A stretch of DNA of 64,000 nt from Maribacter sp. 4G9 (GCF_002742265.1 NZ_MDGL01000007.1:62001-126000), one strand, 5' to 3'; shown: positions 35,482 to 45,229, counted from the stretch's first letter. A program made the numbers and translations. Notes: generated by a model not told the origin, from the letters alone.

Positions 35482-36594
35482 TTAAAACAGGTCACCCAAT
35501 TGCCTTCCCACAGAGGTTCCAATGGCGATGCCCATACCGCCCAGACGGACGCCGCAGGCCACGTTTTCCGAGAGGTGTTTGATGATGGGTCGCTTTTGGG
35601 GCCCCACGCCCATGATACCGCTCCACCCGTAGTCGATTTCAACGTCCTGATCGGGTAAAATCACGGTTTGTAATAGCTCCTTCAATTTATTTTGCACTAT
35701 GGCAGTAGAACCAAATTCCGTGGTTTCCTCCGTGTTGAAATCCAAATTTCTGCCCCCGCCAAAGAGGATTCTGTCATCGATGTTCCGGAAGTAGTAATAG
35801 CCCTCATCCAAATGGAAGGTTCCCTTTATTTTTAGTCCGGGAATTGGTTTTGTGATAATGACCTGGGCGCGGGCGGGTTGTACTTCCTCTTTTATTAATT
35901 GTTGGGCAAAGCCATTCGTGGCGACCAAAAGTTTTCTGGTTTTGAACTCAAAATCGGTACACTTCATCAAAACCGAAGTACCCAAGTCTTCTATTTGGGT
36001 GACCTCTGTGGCATTCAAGATTTGAATCCCCGAATTTTGCGCTTTCTGCAACAGCGATCGCATCATCTTTCCGGTATCGATTTGCCCCTCAAAACGATGG
36101 GTGATGTAGTTGTCCCGTATGCCCTTAAACCCAAAGGTATTCTTGGTCAACTGAAAAGGAGCCTCCTTAAAAACAGGTTTTAGCAAATGGTTGACAGCAT
36201 CCATGCCATCCACGCAACTTTCATACAGGGTCCTGTCCCTTTCCAAAAAGACCTCATGCCCTCCATAGTTGTAATACCCAATGTTTTCATCGCCCAAGAG
36301 TTCCCGAAGGGACTGAATGCCCAAATAGCGTTGTTCCACCAAACCTAGCAGTTCGGCCTCAGTGTGGGATTTTAGGTCGGACAAGATTTCCGAGATACTG
36401 CCGAAACAAGCAAACCCCGCATTTTTTGTGCTGGCGCCTTGGGGCAAAACGCCCCGTTCCAACACCAGAATATTAGATTTGGGATGTTTTTCCCGAAGTC
36501 GCAACGCACAGGTAAGGCCGACTATTCCGCTCCCGATGATGGCGAAATCCACCTCGGAAAACCAGGATTTTCGTTCCCAATAGCTTAGGTTCAT
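35482..36594 (-). CDS. FAD-dependent oxidoreductase (D-amino-acid oxidase-like)
   Basis: 370 residues from ATG 36594 (MNLSYWERKSWFSEVDFAII), whose first bases overlap the stop of the upstream hydrolase as ATGA; an 8-codon longer frame is therefore unlikely. The FAD-binding dinucleotide motif is GSGIVGLTCALRLREKHP, followed by GASTKNAGFACFGS (typical of the DAO/sarcosine-oxidase family) and a C-terminal DYGWSGIMGVGPQKRPII...GVRLGGMGIAIGT. It probably oxidises a C-N bond of an amino acid or amine. The substrate is not known. Confidence 0.88.
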   Translation of the reverse strand: MNLSYWERKSWFSEVDFAIIGSGIVGLTCALRLREKHPKSNILVLERGVLPQGASTKNAGFACFGSISEILSDLKSHTEAELLGLVEQRYLGIQSLRELLGDENIGYYNYGGHEVFLERDRTLYESCVDGMDAVNHLLKPVFKEAPFQLTKNTFGFKGIRDNYITHRFEGQIDTGKMMRSLLQKAQNSGIQILNATEVTQIEDLGTSVLMKCTDFEFKTRKLLVATNGFAQQLIKEEVQPARAQVIITKPIPGLKIKGTFHLDEGYYYFRNIDDRILFGGGRNLDFNTEETTEFGSTAIVQNKLKELLQTVILPDQDVEIDYGWSGIMGVGPQKRPIIKHLSENVACGVRLGGMGIAIGTSVGRQLGDLF

Positions 36595-37982
36595 GAGCCC
36601 GCCTGTTTTTGGATCCATAACAGCATCGTATCAAGTGCTTCCGGGGCCAAGGTTTGGGAAATCTGCCCGTATTCGGCAGGGGAACCTGTGGTGCTTTCCT
36701 GAAAAAGATGATTCAACTTCGGAAGTTCTTTAGTGGTCACTTCGGTGTTCCCGCCACGCTCCAAAGCTTCTTGGATGGCGGTAAGGTTTTCTTTGGGAGG
36801 CACCTGTACATCCTTTTCCCCGTTGATGGCCAACACGGGACACACTACTTCCCCAAGCGTACCCGCCGGGTCATAGCGGATAAAATGCAACCACCAGGGG
36901 TTGAGCAATTGGTCTACCCTCAATTGGGCATACGTATCTACATCAACCCCAGGGGGTTTGCTCGGCCCCGGATGTTCCTTAAGATATTGGGTAAGGTCTG
37001 AACTTAACTGCGTCAGGTCTGTGGATTCCTTTATCATTGCAAATACGGTCCTGTTGGCCGTTTCAACGTCCGTTAACATAGATTCGCTGAGACCCGAAAT
37101 CTTCCCCACGGCCCGTTGCTGCAATAACAGCAACTCATCACCCGGAATCCCTACACCAGCCATGAGCACAATAAAGGCGATGTCCTTATCCCGACTCGCC
37201 ACCATGGGCGCGATCATACCCCCTTCGCTGTGGCCAATAAGTCCGATGTTGTTTTTATCGATTTCCGTTCGCGTTCGTAAATAGGCCACGGCAGCTTCCA
37301 CATCTTCCGCAAAATCTTCACTGGTGGCCGATTCAAAATTTCCTGTGGACAGGGCCGTACCGCGGTCGTCATAGCGAAGGACGGCAATACCGTTACGGGT
37401 GAGGTAATCTGCCAAGACCAAAAAAGGCCGATGCCCTAGCAATTCCTCGTCCCGGTTTTGGGGGCCGCTCCCACTGATCAAGACCACTACGGGAAAAACA
37501 CCCTCTTCTAGTGGCAGACTCAAGGTCCCTGCTAGCTCAATATTCGCTTTTTCGTTAGTAAACGTGACTTCCTCCGTGTAATAGGGATAAGGCTTTACAG
37601 GTTCTTGGGGTCTCAGCACCGTTTCTTTTTGTACAACTTCCCGGCTCAGTTCCAAGGGCATGATTTGCCCATATTGGTTAAAGTCGCCGGTGATGGTGCC
37701 CGCTGCGTTTAAAGTGCCCTCATAGACAACGCCCAAATTGGGCATTCCTATTTTTAAAACCGAACTTTCAAAAGAAGTGGACGTTACCGGAATACCCTTG
37801 GCTCCCTGATCGGGGCTGTCCATAGTAGCGGTATAGCCCTCCCCCTCATCTTGAATATGAAAAACCAACCTTAGCTGTATGCCCTGTACTTTTAAAACCC
37901 CATGCCAGTCGCCGGTAATGTCTTGGGCATTTAATGTGAGTGCCGAAAGGAATAAAATTAAAAGTAAAGGGAGGGTTTTCAT
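36591..37982 (-). CDS. Secreted alpha/beta hydrolase
   Basis: 463 residues with a cleavable signal peptide (MKTLPLLLILFLSALTLNAQ). The N-terminal part (about 22-140) is a beta-rich domain with QDITGDWHGVLKVQGIQLRL as in many Bacteroidota secreted hydrolases. The hydrolase part has the nucleophile elbow GLIGHSEGGMIAP (about 247-259), LISGSGPQNRDEEL for the oxyanion region, INGEKDVQVP for the acid, and LNHLFQ for the His. It may be an esterase or peptidase; the substrate is unknown. Overlaps the FAD enzyme by 4 bases, so they form a unit. Confidence 0.9.
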   Translation of the reverse strand: MKTLPLLLILFLSALTLNAQDITGDWHGVLKVQGIQLRLVFHIQDEGEGYTATMDSPDQGAKGIPVTSTSFESSVLKIGMPNLGVVYEGTLNAAGTITGDFNQYGQIMPLELSREVVQKETVLRPQEPVKPYPYYTEEVTFTNEKANIELAGTLSLPLEEGVFPVVVLISGSGPQNRDEELLGHRPFLVLADYLTRNGIAVLRYDDRGTALSTGNFESATSEDFAEDVEAAVAYLRTRTEIDKNNIGLIGHSEGGMIAPMVASRDKDIAFIVLMAGVGIPGDELLLLQQRAVGKISGLSESMLTDVETANRTVFAMIKESTDLTQLSSDLTQYLKEHPGPSKPPGVDVDTYAQLRVDQLLNPWWLHFIRYDPAGTLGEVVCPVLAINGEKDVQVPPKENLTAIQEALERGGNTEVTTKELPKLNHLFQESTTGSPAEYGQISQTLAPEALDTMLLWIQKQAGS

Positions 37983-38076
37983 AGATGCATCAACTTCTTG
38001 ATTAAAGATATATGTTTGAAGTGATTAATAAATGATATTTAGCATCCTATAACTTTTACAAGGCGAACAAAATATT

Positions 38077-38487
38077 CTACCATTTTGAATATAATATATA
38101 ACCCCCTCCAATAATTAATAGAGGAGAAGCCAAAGATAGAAGAATTATCGTCCATCGATACAAGCCCCAAAATGATATGATTCTTCTGTGATCACTAGTC
38201 TTAGAGTAAACTATTTTAACCTTATCCCCTACCTTGTACGGGGCTGGATTGGAACTTACCTCGCTTTCAAAGGTGACCCTATTATTCCCTCTGTCATAAT
38301 ATTCAAAAACAGGTTTATAGGTGTACCCGTCATCACTACTAACTCTTAGTAAATCAATGACGGTGGCATTGGTTTTAATTCCATCGGCCATCAATTCTTT
38401 AGAAACATTGTATTGTTTAAAGGCAAAATAGATGAGTACACCTGAAATCAATAGCAGACTAGCGTACAAATATTCAATCATTTTCAT
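38077..38487 (-). CDS. DUF3592 domain membrane protein
   Basis: 136 residues with a membrane helix at each end (about 5-23 and 110-132) and an extracytoplasmic-type beta domain between them (NATVIDLLRV...YKPVFEYYDRGNNRV). The VDLL and YxPVFEY pattern is typical of DUF3592 proteins, of unknown function. The two starts ATG 38487 and 38481 are both possible. It is transcribed as the HNH and Mrr genes are and shares their AT-rich composition. Confidence 0.72.
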   Translation of the reverse strand: MKMIEYLYASLLLISGVLIYFAFKQYNVSKELMADGIKTNATVIDLLRVSSDDGYTYKPVFEYYDRGNNRVTFESEVSSNPAPYKVGDKVKIVYSKTSDHRRIISFWGLYRWTIILLSLASPLLIIGGGYILYSKW

Positions 38488-38567
38488 TTTGATTTAACAA
38501 GAGTTAAAGTAATGGTTAGAAGTGCCTTTCCGATAACTTCCATCGGTAAAAGATTAGTTATAGATGT

Positions 38568-38891
38568 TTATTTTAATTCTGGCGGTTTCTTAACTGCCTC
38601 TTTTACTACCATTGCTACTGAATCCTCGTTAATATTATTTCGCTTGCAATAATCACTTTGAAACCATTCTTCCAAAAGCTTGGCTCCCTTACTTGCATTA
38701 CAGGATATGCAACATAGGGAAATATTATCTGTTCCGGTAATTCTGATATCATTTTCAATATGTTCCCAAGATGGTTTATGTTTCCTTGATACAGGTTGCC
38801 CAAAAAATTCCTGACCACAATAAACACAATTTTTATCTCTTTGCTTAACGAAGTCCTCAACATCTTTCGGTATTCCCCAACGATTTGCCAT
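38568..38891 (-). CDS. HNH endonuclease
   Basis: 107 residues. Two C-x2-C pairs bind zinc: CVYCG (about 18-22) and CCISC (about 57-61); the HNH core is SWEHIENDIRITGTDNISLCC (H in HIEN, N in DNISL). This looks like a small stand-alone nuclease of the restriction type. It begins 2 bases after the Mrr stop, so the two nucleases are one transcript. DNA is AT-rich compared with neighbours, suggesting acquisition as an islet. Confidence 0.87.
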   Translation of the reverse strand: MANRWGIPKDVEDFVKQRDKNCVYCGQEFFGQPVSRKHKPSWEHIENDIRITGTDNISLCCISCNASKGAKLLEEWFQSDYCKRNNINEDSVAMVVKEAVKKPPELK

Positions 38892-38893
38892 TA

Positions 38894-39796
38894 CTAATCT
38901 TCTTCAAAAAAATCGTTATCAATTTCTTTTACTTCATAAACCGTTTTGACCTGAACTCCAACATTATATTGGTGCATTAGGTCAACCAACTTTGCTCCGT
39001 CAATTAGAATTATCGAATGGTGAGCTTCTCTTGCTTTTTTAATTGCAGAATTATCAAAAGTGGAAGTTGTTATGAATACACCTTTACTTGTATCACCACT
39101 CATGGCACCAATGAAATTTCTTATATCCTTTTCTCTTATTTTATTTTCATTGTAGCGTTTTGCTTGGGTATAAATTTTTTCAAGGCCTAATTTATCTTCA
39201 TTTATTATTCCATCAATACCACCATCATTTGATTTAGTAGTTTCAACGAAATCTCCATACCCCATTTTTTTTAAAAGTATAAGTATTACTTTCTCAAAAT
39301 AATATGGGTCAATTTCTTTAAGCCTTTCTAAAAGATTGGTTTTTACTTCTGTTTCAATTGAAGAAAACCCAGAATCAATTAAGTCTTGAGGAGAGGCATT
39401 CTCTACATTGACATTATCAAGTTCAATATCGTTTTCTTTTTCGCTTTTTACAGACTCTCGGTGATTTATAAAATCTTTATCATTCTGAAGGTCATGCAAT
39501 GGTAAATTACCTTTGGCAAGTCTAGATTTCCCTTTTTCAGTTATTTGAACATACCCACGTTGAGGATAAGAAACAAATTTGGCCATCTTCAAATATGATT
39601 TGCCCCATAAGATTCTATCGAGAAGAACATTAGCGCCAGAACTAGTCTTTTGATTAAGTAGTTCTACAGGTAAATAAGAATAATACGTATCACGTACCCT
39701 TGATGCTAATTCACGGCTTTTTAGTGAATTGACGGAACTTAATATCTCTAGAATTGGAATAAAGGTTTCATGATATTTTGGTAGTTCCATATTCAA
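38894..39796 (-). CDS. Mrr-like restriction endonuclease
   Basis: 300 residues. An N-terminal winged-helix Mrr_N-type domain (ELPKYHETFIPILEIL...SYPQRGYVQITEKGKSRL, about 3-95) precedes a PD-(D/E)XK nuclease domain (FEKVILILLKKMGYGD, then DGGIDGIIN..., YTQAKRYN, about 165-285), with the D-x(n)-QxK catalytic core. Mrr enzymes are type IV restriction nucleases that cut modified foreign DNA, without a methylase partner, which fits the lack of one here. Followed by an HNH endonuclease gene 2 bases later. AT-rich composition suggests horizontal transfer. Confidence 0.87.
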   Translation of the reverse strand: MNMELPKYHETFIPILEILSSVNSLKSRELASRVRDTYYSYLPVELLNQKTSSGANVLLDRILWGKSYLKMAKFVSYPQRGYVQITEKGKSRLAKGNLPLHDLQNDKDFINHRESVKSEKENDIELDNVNVENASPQDLIDSGFSSIETEVKTNLLERLKEIDPYYFEKVILILLKKMGYGDFVETTKSNDGGIDGIINEDKLGLEKIYTQAKRYNENKIREKDIRNFIGAMSGDTSKGVFITTSTFDNSAIKKAREAHHSIILIDGAKLVDLMHQYNVGVQVKTVYEVKEIDNDFFEED

Positions 39797-39958
39797 AACT
39801 TATAAAAGTGGATTACAATTCTAAGTAATAATTGATTATATATACTTGCATCTAAGATAACCAAATCCCTATTAGAAATAGGATTACAGGTTTATGGGTA
39901 GTGGGTTTTTGATGGTGTTTGGGTAAAAATCTATTATCGATGATTCTTTTAGGAGATT

Positions 39959-40024
39959 GGCATTTCGACTACGCTCAATGCCCGGACAGACTTATTTGGG
40001 TCACTGATCGGAGCCGAAGTGACC
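39959..40024. repeat. Intergenic double-hairpin repeat
   Basis: GGCATTTCGACTACGCTCAATGCC folds with GGCATT/AATGCC arms (39959-39982); then GGTCACT (39999-40005) pairs with AGTGACC (40018-40024). It carries the TCGACTACGCTC core of the repeat at 35303-35411, suggesting one family. It is in the 276-base gap between Mrr and accC; beyond it and the terminator nothing else is seen in that gap. Confidence 0.6.
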
Positions 40025-40033
40025 AGTACGTAG

Positions 40034-40067
40034 CAAAAAAAAACTCCAACATCGCTGTTGGAGTTTT
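40034..40067 (-). terminator. Terminator of the fabH-accB-accC operon
   Basis: AACTCCAACA (40042-40051) pairs with TGTTGGAGTT (40056-40065), loop TCGC, and on the minus strand runs into an eight-T tract. Immediately after the accC stop. Confidence 0.9.
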
Positions 40068-40072
40068 GGACT

Positions 40073-41425
40073 TTAATTTTCCTTTGGAGGATCCATCTTA
40101 AAATCGTTCATAAAGGCGGTGGTATAGTTCCCCGCCAAATAATCTGGATGGTCCATCAATTGCCTATGGAAGGGTATCGTGGTCTTGATGCCCTCGATCA
40201 CAAACTCGTCCAAGGCCCTTTTCATCTTGTTGATCGCTTCTTCCCGCGTCTGTGCCGTGGTAATCAACTTGGCAATCATGGAATCGTAGTTGGGCGGTAT
40301 GCTATAGCCGCTGTATACGTGGGTATCCATACGTACGCCATGGCCTCCGGGTATGTGCAAGGTAGTAATCTTGCCGGGCGACGGCCTAAAATTGTTGTAC
40401 GGGTCCTCTGCATTGATCCTACATTCTATGGAGTGCAGTTTTGGGAAATAGTTCTTTCCGGAGATAGGTACCCCGGCCGCAACTAAAATCTGCTCACGGA
40501 TCAAATCGTAATCGATCACCTGCTCCGTAATGGGATGTTCCACCTGGATACGCGTATTCATTTCCATAAAGTAGAATTTTCTGTGTTTGTCCACCAAAAA
40601 CTCTACCGTACCGGCCCCTTCGTATTTTATGTATTCCGCCGCCTTTACCGCCGCTTTTCCCATTTCGTCACGGAGTTTGTCCGTCATAAATGGGGATGGG
40701 GTTTCCTCCGTCAATTTTTGATGGCGACGCTGTACGGAACAGTCGCGCTCGGATAGATGACAGGCCTTACCGTATTGATCGCCCACCACTTGGATTTCAA
40801 TATGCCTGGGTTCCTCGATTAGTTTTTCCATATACATCCCTCCGTTCCCAAAGGCTGCCGTGGCCTCTTTTACCGCACTTTCAAAGTGCGCCTCCATCTC
40901 GTCCTCGCTCCAAACGGCACGCATTCCTTTGCCACCGCCTCCGGCAGTAGCTTTGATCATGACGGGATACCCCATTTTTTTGGCCGTCTTTTTGGCATCG
41001 GCCAAATCTTTCAATAATCCGTCAGATCCGGGTACGCAAGGTACACCGGCGGCCTTCATGGTCGCCTTGGCCGTGGCCTTATCGCCCATACGGTCAATCT
41101 GCTCCGCGGAGGCCCCAATGAACTTTATATCGTGCTCCGCACATATCTTAGAGAACTTGGAGTTTTCCGAAAGGAAACCATAGCCCGGGTGAATAGCGTC
41201 CGCATTGGTGATTTCGGCCGCCGCAATGATATTGGGTATTTTCAGGTAGGACTCGCTACTAGGAGCCGGACCTATACAGACAGCTTCATCGGCAAAACGC
41301 ACGTGCAAGCTTTCCTCATCGGCCTTACTGTAAACGGCCACCGTTTTTATACCCATTTCCTTACAGGTACGTATAACGCGCAACGCGATTTCTCCCCTAT
41401 TGGCAATCAATATTTTTTTAAACAT
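40073..41425 (-). CDS. accC: Acetyl-CoA carboxylase biotin carboxylase subunit
   Basis: 450 residues from ATG 41425 ([20 protein letters not shown]), the usual AccC start; six upstream codons are not conserved. ATP-grasp features: [16 protein letters not shown] (ATP-binding glycine-rich loop), the [17 protein letters not shown] segment, and [18 protein letters not shown] with active-site residues. It carboxylates biotin on AccB with ATP and bicarbonate, in the first step of fatty acid synthesis. Last gene of fabH-accB-accC. Confidence 0.97.
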   Translation of the reverse strand: MFKKILIANRGEIALRVIRTCKEMGIKTVAVYSKADEESLHVRFADEAVCIGPAPSSESYLKIPNIIAAAEITNADAIHPGYGFLSENSKFSKICAEHDIKFIGASAEQIDRMGDKATAKATMKAAGVPCVPGSDGLLKDLADAKKTAKKMGYPVMIKATAGGGGKGMRAVWSEDEMEAHFESAVKEATAAFGNGGMYMEKLIEEPRHIEIQVVGDQYGKACHLSERDCSVQRRHQKLTEETPSPFMTDKLRDEMGKAAVKAAEYIKYEGAGTVEFLVDKHRKFYFMEMNTRIQVEHPITEQVIDYDLIREQILVAAGVPISGKNYFPKLHSIECRINAEDPYNNFRPSPGKITTLHIPGGHGVRMDTHVYSGYSIPPNYDSMIAKLITTAQTREEAINKMKRALDEFVIEGIKTTIPFHRQLMDHPDYLAGNYTTAFMNDFKMDPPKEN

Positions 41426-41508
41426 AACAGTTTCGAATTCCAAACGTCAAATTCCAAATTCCAAAATAACATTTTGGGCATTAAGGACTTGATGCTTGCG
41501 GTTTAACC

Positions 41509-42003
41509 TTATGATGGATCTACTAAGAAGAGTGGTTGATCAAACTCCACAGGTGAGGAGTCGTCTACCAATACCTTTACAATGGTACCGGATACTTCAG
41601 ATTCGATGTCGTTGAACAATTTCATGGCCTCTATAACGCAAAGTACGTCACCGGCGGAAATCTTGTCACCTACCTCTACAAAGGCCGGTTTATCCGGCGA
41701 TGGTTTTCTATAGAAGGTTCCAATAATAGGCGACTTGATTGTAATATATTTGGAATCGTCCCCTTTCGTGTCCACTTCCTTGGCTGGGGCCACGGGAGCC
41801 GCTGGGGCCTCTTGCTGTGCAGGAGCGGCCGTGGGTGTCACAGGTGCTTGGGCCATAGGAATGGACTGTACAAAGGTAGTCTCACCACTGCCTGGGCTAC
41901 CTGTCCGTATGGTGATCTTGATGTCATCCGTCTCCAATTTTACTTCACTGGCTCCGGATTTTGCTACGAACTTGATAAGGCTTTGAATTTCTTTAATATC
42001 CAT
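41509..42003 (-). CDS. accB: Acetyl-CoA carboxylase biotin carboxyl carrier protein
   Basis: 164 residues. The biotinylated lysine is in [15 protein letters not shown] (about K130), in the C-terminal barrel with the [20 protein letters not shown]-like segment [21 protein letters not shown] proline/alanine-rich linker (about 60-85, [16 protein letters not shown]) separates it from the N-terminal part. It carries the carboxyl group between AccC and the transferase. Between fabH and accC, 32 and 83 bases apart. Confidence 0.97.
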   Translation of the reverse strand: MDIKEIQSLIKFVAKSGASEVKLETDDIKITIRTGSPGSGETTFVQSIPMAQAPVTPTAAPAQQEAPAAPVAPAKEVDTKGDDSKYITIKSPIIGTFYRKPSPDKPAFVEVGDKISAGDVLCVIEAMKLFNDIESEVSGTIVKVLVDDSSPVEFDQPLFLVDPS

Positions 42004-42035
42004 AGTTGTAAATATATGTTAGTTTGGTCTTCCAA

Positions 42036-43028
42036 TTAATAGGCCCACTTCAAATAAATGGATCCCCATGTAAATCCGCCCCCAAAGGCGGCAAAAACTA
42101 AATTATCTCCTTTTTTTAATTTGTCCTCGTAATCGCTTAACAGCAAGGGCAGGGTTGCCGATGTTGTATTGCCATACCGTTGTATGTTCATCAATACCTT
42201 GGATTGATCCAAGCCCATTCTATTGGCCGTGGCATCAATGATCCGTTTATTGGCCTGATGCGGTACCAACCAAGATACATCGGTATCGGCGAGGTTGTTA
42301 CGTTTCATGATACGCTCCGCTACATCCGCCATGTTGGAGACCGCAAATTTGAATACGGTCTTCCCGTCCTGAAATATAAAATGTTTCCTATCCCGTACCG
42401 TCTGTTCCGTGGCAGGCAACAAGGAGCCTCCCCCTTCCATGCCCAGAAACTGACGGCCAGAGCCATCGGCCCTAAGATATTCGTCCTTTAGCCCCAAACC
42501 TTCGGTATTGGGTTCGAACAACACGGCCCCGGCACCGTCCCCAAAGATGATACAGGTGGTACGATCGGTGTAATCGATAATGGAGGACATCTTATCGGCA
42601 CCTATCAACAATACTTTTTTATACCTGCCGGATTCAATATACCTAGCCGCGGTGGACATTCCAAACAAAAAGCTGGAACATGCCGCCAACAAATCATAGG
42701 CAAAGGCATTTTTAGCGCCAATTTCAGAAGCTACAAAAGCTGCGGTGGATGCGACCATGCTATCTGGGGTGGCCGTTGCCACAATGACCAGATCTATTTC
42801 GGCAGGGTCCAGGTGCTGCTTTTCAAGTATTTTTTTCGCCGCTTGAATGGCCAAATAGGAAGAGCCTTCCCCTTCCTCCTTTTTTAATATACGACGTTCC
42901 TTTATTCCTGTTCTGCTAGTAATCCACTCGTCATTGGTTTCTACCATTTCTTCCAACATTTTATTGGTGAGGACAAATTGGGGAACATAGCCTCCCACAG
43001 CGGTTATGGCTGCTGTAATCTTGGTCAT
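42036..43028 (-). CDS. fabH: 3-oxoacyl-ACP synthase III (KAS III)
   Basis: 330 residues. Catalytic triad: Cys in DLLAACSSFLFG (about 113), His in VPHQANKRI (about 254) and Asn in YGNTTSATLPL (about 285). It condenses acetyl-CoA or branched acyl-CoA with malonyl-ACP to begin fatty acid synthesis. First gene of fabH-accB-accC; the 239 bases upstream hold the rpmF terminator, the presumed fabH promoter and nothing else recognisable. Confidence 0.95.
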   Translation of the reverse strand: MTKITAAITAVGGYVPQFVLTNKMLEEMVETNDEWITSRTGIKERRILKKEEGEGSSYLAIQAAKKILEKQHLDPAEIDLVIVATATPDSMVASTAAFVASEIGAKNAFAYDLLAACSSFLFGMSTAARYIESGRYKKVLLIGADKMSSIIDYTDRTTCIIFGDGAGAVLFEPNTEGLGLKDEYLRADGSGRQFLGMEGGGSLLPATEQTVRDRKHFIFQDGKTVFKFAVSNMADVAERIMKRNNLADTDVSWLVPHQANKRIIDATANRMGLDQSKVLMNIQRYGNTTSATLPLLLSDYEDKLKKGDNLVFAAFGGGFTWGSIYLKWAY

Positions 43029-43208
43029 ATTTTAATTGCTTTCGTGTGAAAAACTTTCAAAAACACGTCAAAAGTTGTGAAAATTAGTGAATTTAGTCGA
43101 CTTTTTGTGTCAAAACAACCTGTTTTTGAAAAAATTCATGGCTCTAAACCAAATCAAATCTTAATTATCATGTTGTCCGTTACCGATACTTAATAGTAAG
43201 TTTTTGAC

Positions 43209-43245
43209 TAAAAAAAACTCCCGCTTCAAATGAAGTGGGAGTTAT
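43209..43245 (-). terminator. Terminator after rpmF
   Basis: AACTCCCGCTTCA (43216-43228) pairs with TGAAGTGGGAGTT (43231-43243) with one G-U pair, and on the minus strand runs into a seven-T tract. It separates pdxA-yceD-rpmF from fabH-accB-accC, so the two halves of this conserved cluster are separate transcripts. Confidence 0.88.
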
Positions 43246-43267
43246 TCCTTAGTATATTAAAAGCACA

Positions 43268-43465
43268 TTATGCCTCTACCTCTTCGGTTTTGTCCATCAA
43301 AATCTGGCCCCTGTAATACAATTTACCTTCGTGCCAGTGGGCCCTGTGGTACAAATGCATCTCTCCAGTTGTAGAATCTGTAGCCAATGTAGGTGCAACC
43401 GCTTTGTAATGTGTTCTTCTCTTGTCTCTCCTGGTTTTGGAAGTTTTTCTTTTAGGATGTGCCAT
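43268..43465 (-). CDS. rpmF: Ribosomal protein L32
   Basis: 65 residues, basic start [20 protein letters not shown] with the L32 pattern AHPKRKxSKxRRDxRRxH, then [11 protein letters not shown]. This variant has no zinc-ligand cysteines (C-x2-C is absent), common in Bacteroidota. It starts 8 bases after the DUF177 gene, a widely conserved pair. Confidence 0.97.
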   Translation of the reverse strand: MAHPKRKTSKTRRDKRRTHYKAVAPTLATDSTTGEMHLYHRAHWHEGKLYYRGQILMDKTEEVEA

Positions 43466-43473
43466 TTGTAACC

Positions 43474-44001
43474 TTATTTATCCGTTAATAGTTTTTTTAA
43501 TTCATCCCAACGGGGATCGCTTTCATTATCGTTTTTTTTGTCCTTTGGTTGAAGTTCCTGAAGTTTTTCCAAGGCTTCCGATTTCAATGTGCCATCCGCG
43601 ATACCTGGGTGTACCCTTTTCTGGGGCACGGCCAAGATTATCAGCTCGTAAATGTACTGCGCCACGTTGACCTGATGTTCCCCGTGGGGCAAAATGAGGA
43701 TTTCATCATCGTTATCGTCATATTCCTCACCAAACTTTACCACCAACTCCAAATGTCCCTCAATGGTCTGATCATAGGGTTCGCTGGTCATATCGCAATC
43801 TACGTTCACGGTTCCCGTCGCCTCAAAATCAAGTTCCAGCATGGTACTCGTTTTGTTCAGTTCAACAGTTAGGTCAACAGCTACTTCATTAAATTCGTCG
43901 TAACCAAAAGATTCAAAGAACGTGTTGTCGATTTCATACTTAAAGTCGTGCTTTCCTTGTTTCAACCCTGAAAAAGGAATATTAAACTCCTTTTGCTTCA
44001 T
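43474..44001 (-). CDS. DUF177 / YceD family protein
   Basis: 175 residues from ATG 44001 ([20 protein letters not shown]); TTG and GTG starts 9 and 3 bases earlier are possible. The DUF177 pattern with a central [10 protein letters not shown]-type cysteine and acidic middle ([25 protein letters not shown]) is clear. YceD is required for normal 23S rRNA accumulation and ribosome assembly in E. coli, and its gene precedes rpmF across bacteria, as here. Confidence 0.92.
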   Translation of the reverse strand: MKQKEFNIPFSGLKQGKHDFKYEIDNTFFESFGYDEFNEVAVDLTVELNKTSTMLELDFEATGTVNVDCDMTSEPYDQTIEGHLELVVKFGEEYDDNDDEILILPHGEHQVNVAQYIYELIILAVPQKRVHPGIADGTLKSEALEKLQELQPKDKKNDNESDPRWDELKKLLTDK

Positions 44002-44118
44002 CACGTACAACTCTTAATATTAAAATCCTTGCCTTAAAAGGCGGGTGCAAAGATACTATTATTTTGATAACGGGCAATAGTTATCAACTATTTATCTACA
44101 TAACTTTTGGCCGAAAAA

Positions 44119-45171
44119 CTAACGCTCCCGCTTAATGCGCTGCTTTTTTAAAACATTTTCAGTAAGCTCCAAGTATTCCGTTCTGTTCCTGAAAATCTTG
44201 ATGGCCATAAACACGGCTTCCTTGAAGGAACTATGGTCCGCCTGCCCTTTGCCTGCGATTTCATAGGCCGTACCATGATCGGGGGAAGTGCGCACCTTGC
44301 TAAGTCCCGCCGTAAAATTGACCCCCCTTCCAAAGGAAAGGGTCTTAAAAGGAATCAGTCCCTGGTCGTGATACGCGGCCAATATGGCATCAAAATTCTT
44401 GTAATTGTCAGAACCAAAGAAACTATCGGCGGAGTAGGGACCGTATATCAAATGTCCGTTATTTGTCATTTCATTGATGACAGGTCTCAATACCTCATCG
44501 TCTTCCTTTCCAATGACCCCATTATCACCACTGTGCGGATTGATGCCCAACAGTGCGATTTTAGGTTTCCGGATGCCAAAATCCATTTTTAGGGATTTCT
44601 CGATCGTATTCACCTTATCGCGAATCAATCTGGGTATGATGGCAGATGATACGTCCTTGACCGCTACATGGTCTGTCAACAATCCTATTTTAAGGTCGTC
44701 CGTTACCATGAACATCAGGCTTTCACCATCCAGTTCCTGGGCCAGATAATCCGTATGCCCTGGAAACTTAAAATCTTCGGCCTGAATGTTATTTTTATTG
44801 ATCGGGGCGGTTACCAACACGTCTATATCCCCTTGCTTAAGCGAGGCAACGGCCGCTTTAAGGGATTGCAGGGCAAAATTACCCGCCTCCTTCGTCGCCT
44901 CCCCAAATTTTATTTCAGGCACCTGCTTCCAAACATTGACGATGTTCAGTTTACCGTCCACAGCTTTGGATGCCTCCTGTACGCCGTTGAAGGGTATGGA
45001 AATACCCAATGCCTTTTGCTGGCCAGAAATGGTCTTGTTGGACGCGAAAATGACGGGAGTACAAAAATCGAGCATGCGGCTGTCCTCAAAAGTCTTTAGG
45101 ACCACTTCACACCCTATTCCGTTTAAATCACCGATGGATATCCCTAACTTTATGTTCCCGTTTTCCTCCAT
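44119..45171 (-). CDS. pdxA: 4-hydroxythreonine-4-phosphate dehydrogenase
   Basis: 350 residues from ATG 45171 (MEENGNIKLGISIGDLNGIG); the longer frame starts with TTG and is not conserved. Motifs include the metal-binding histidines in FPGHTDYLAQ, LLGINPHSGDNG and AAYHDQGLIPFKTLSFGRGVNFTAGL, and TSPDHGTAYEIAGKG at the C-terminus. It oxidises 4-phosphohydroxy-L-threonine in DXP-dependent vitamin B6 synthesis. First gene of the minus cluster leading to rpmF; divergent from ribE (58 bases). Confidence 0.95.
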   Translation of the reverse strand: MEENGNIKLGISIGDLNGIGCEVVLKTFEDSRMLDFCTPVIFASNKTISGQQKALGISIPFNGVQEASKAVDGKLNIVNVWKQVPEIKFGEATKEAGNFALQSLKAAVASLKQGDIDVLVTAPINKNNIQAEDFKFPGHTDYLAQELDGESLMFMVTDDLKIGLLTDHVAVKDVSSAIIPRLIRDKVNTIEKSLKMDFGIRKPKIALLGINPHSGDNGVIGKEDDEVLRPVINEMTNNGHLIYGPYSADSFFGSDNYKNFDAILAAYHDQGLIPFKTLSFGRGVNFTAGLSKVRTSPDHGTAYEIAGKGQADHSSFKEAVFMAIKIFRNRTEYLELTENVLKKQRIKRER

Positions 45172-45229
45172 TATATCTGTATCTTTGTAAGCTATTTTAG
45201 GATTCAAAATTACTTAAATAAAACGACAC

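Noticed and set aside
45172-45229. FMN riboswitch before ribE
   Set aside because: Only 58 bases separate ribE from divergent pdxA, too short for an RFN element, and none of its conserved blocks is present.
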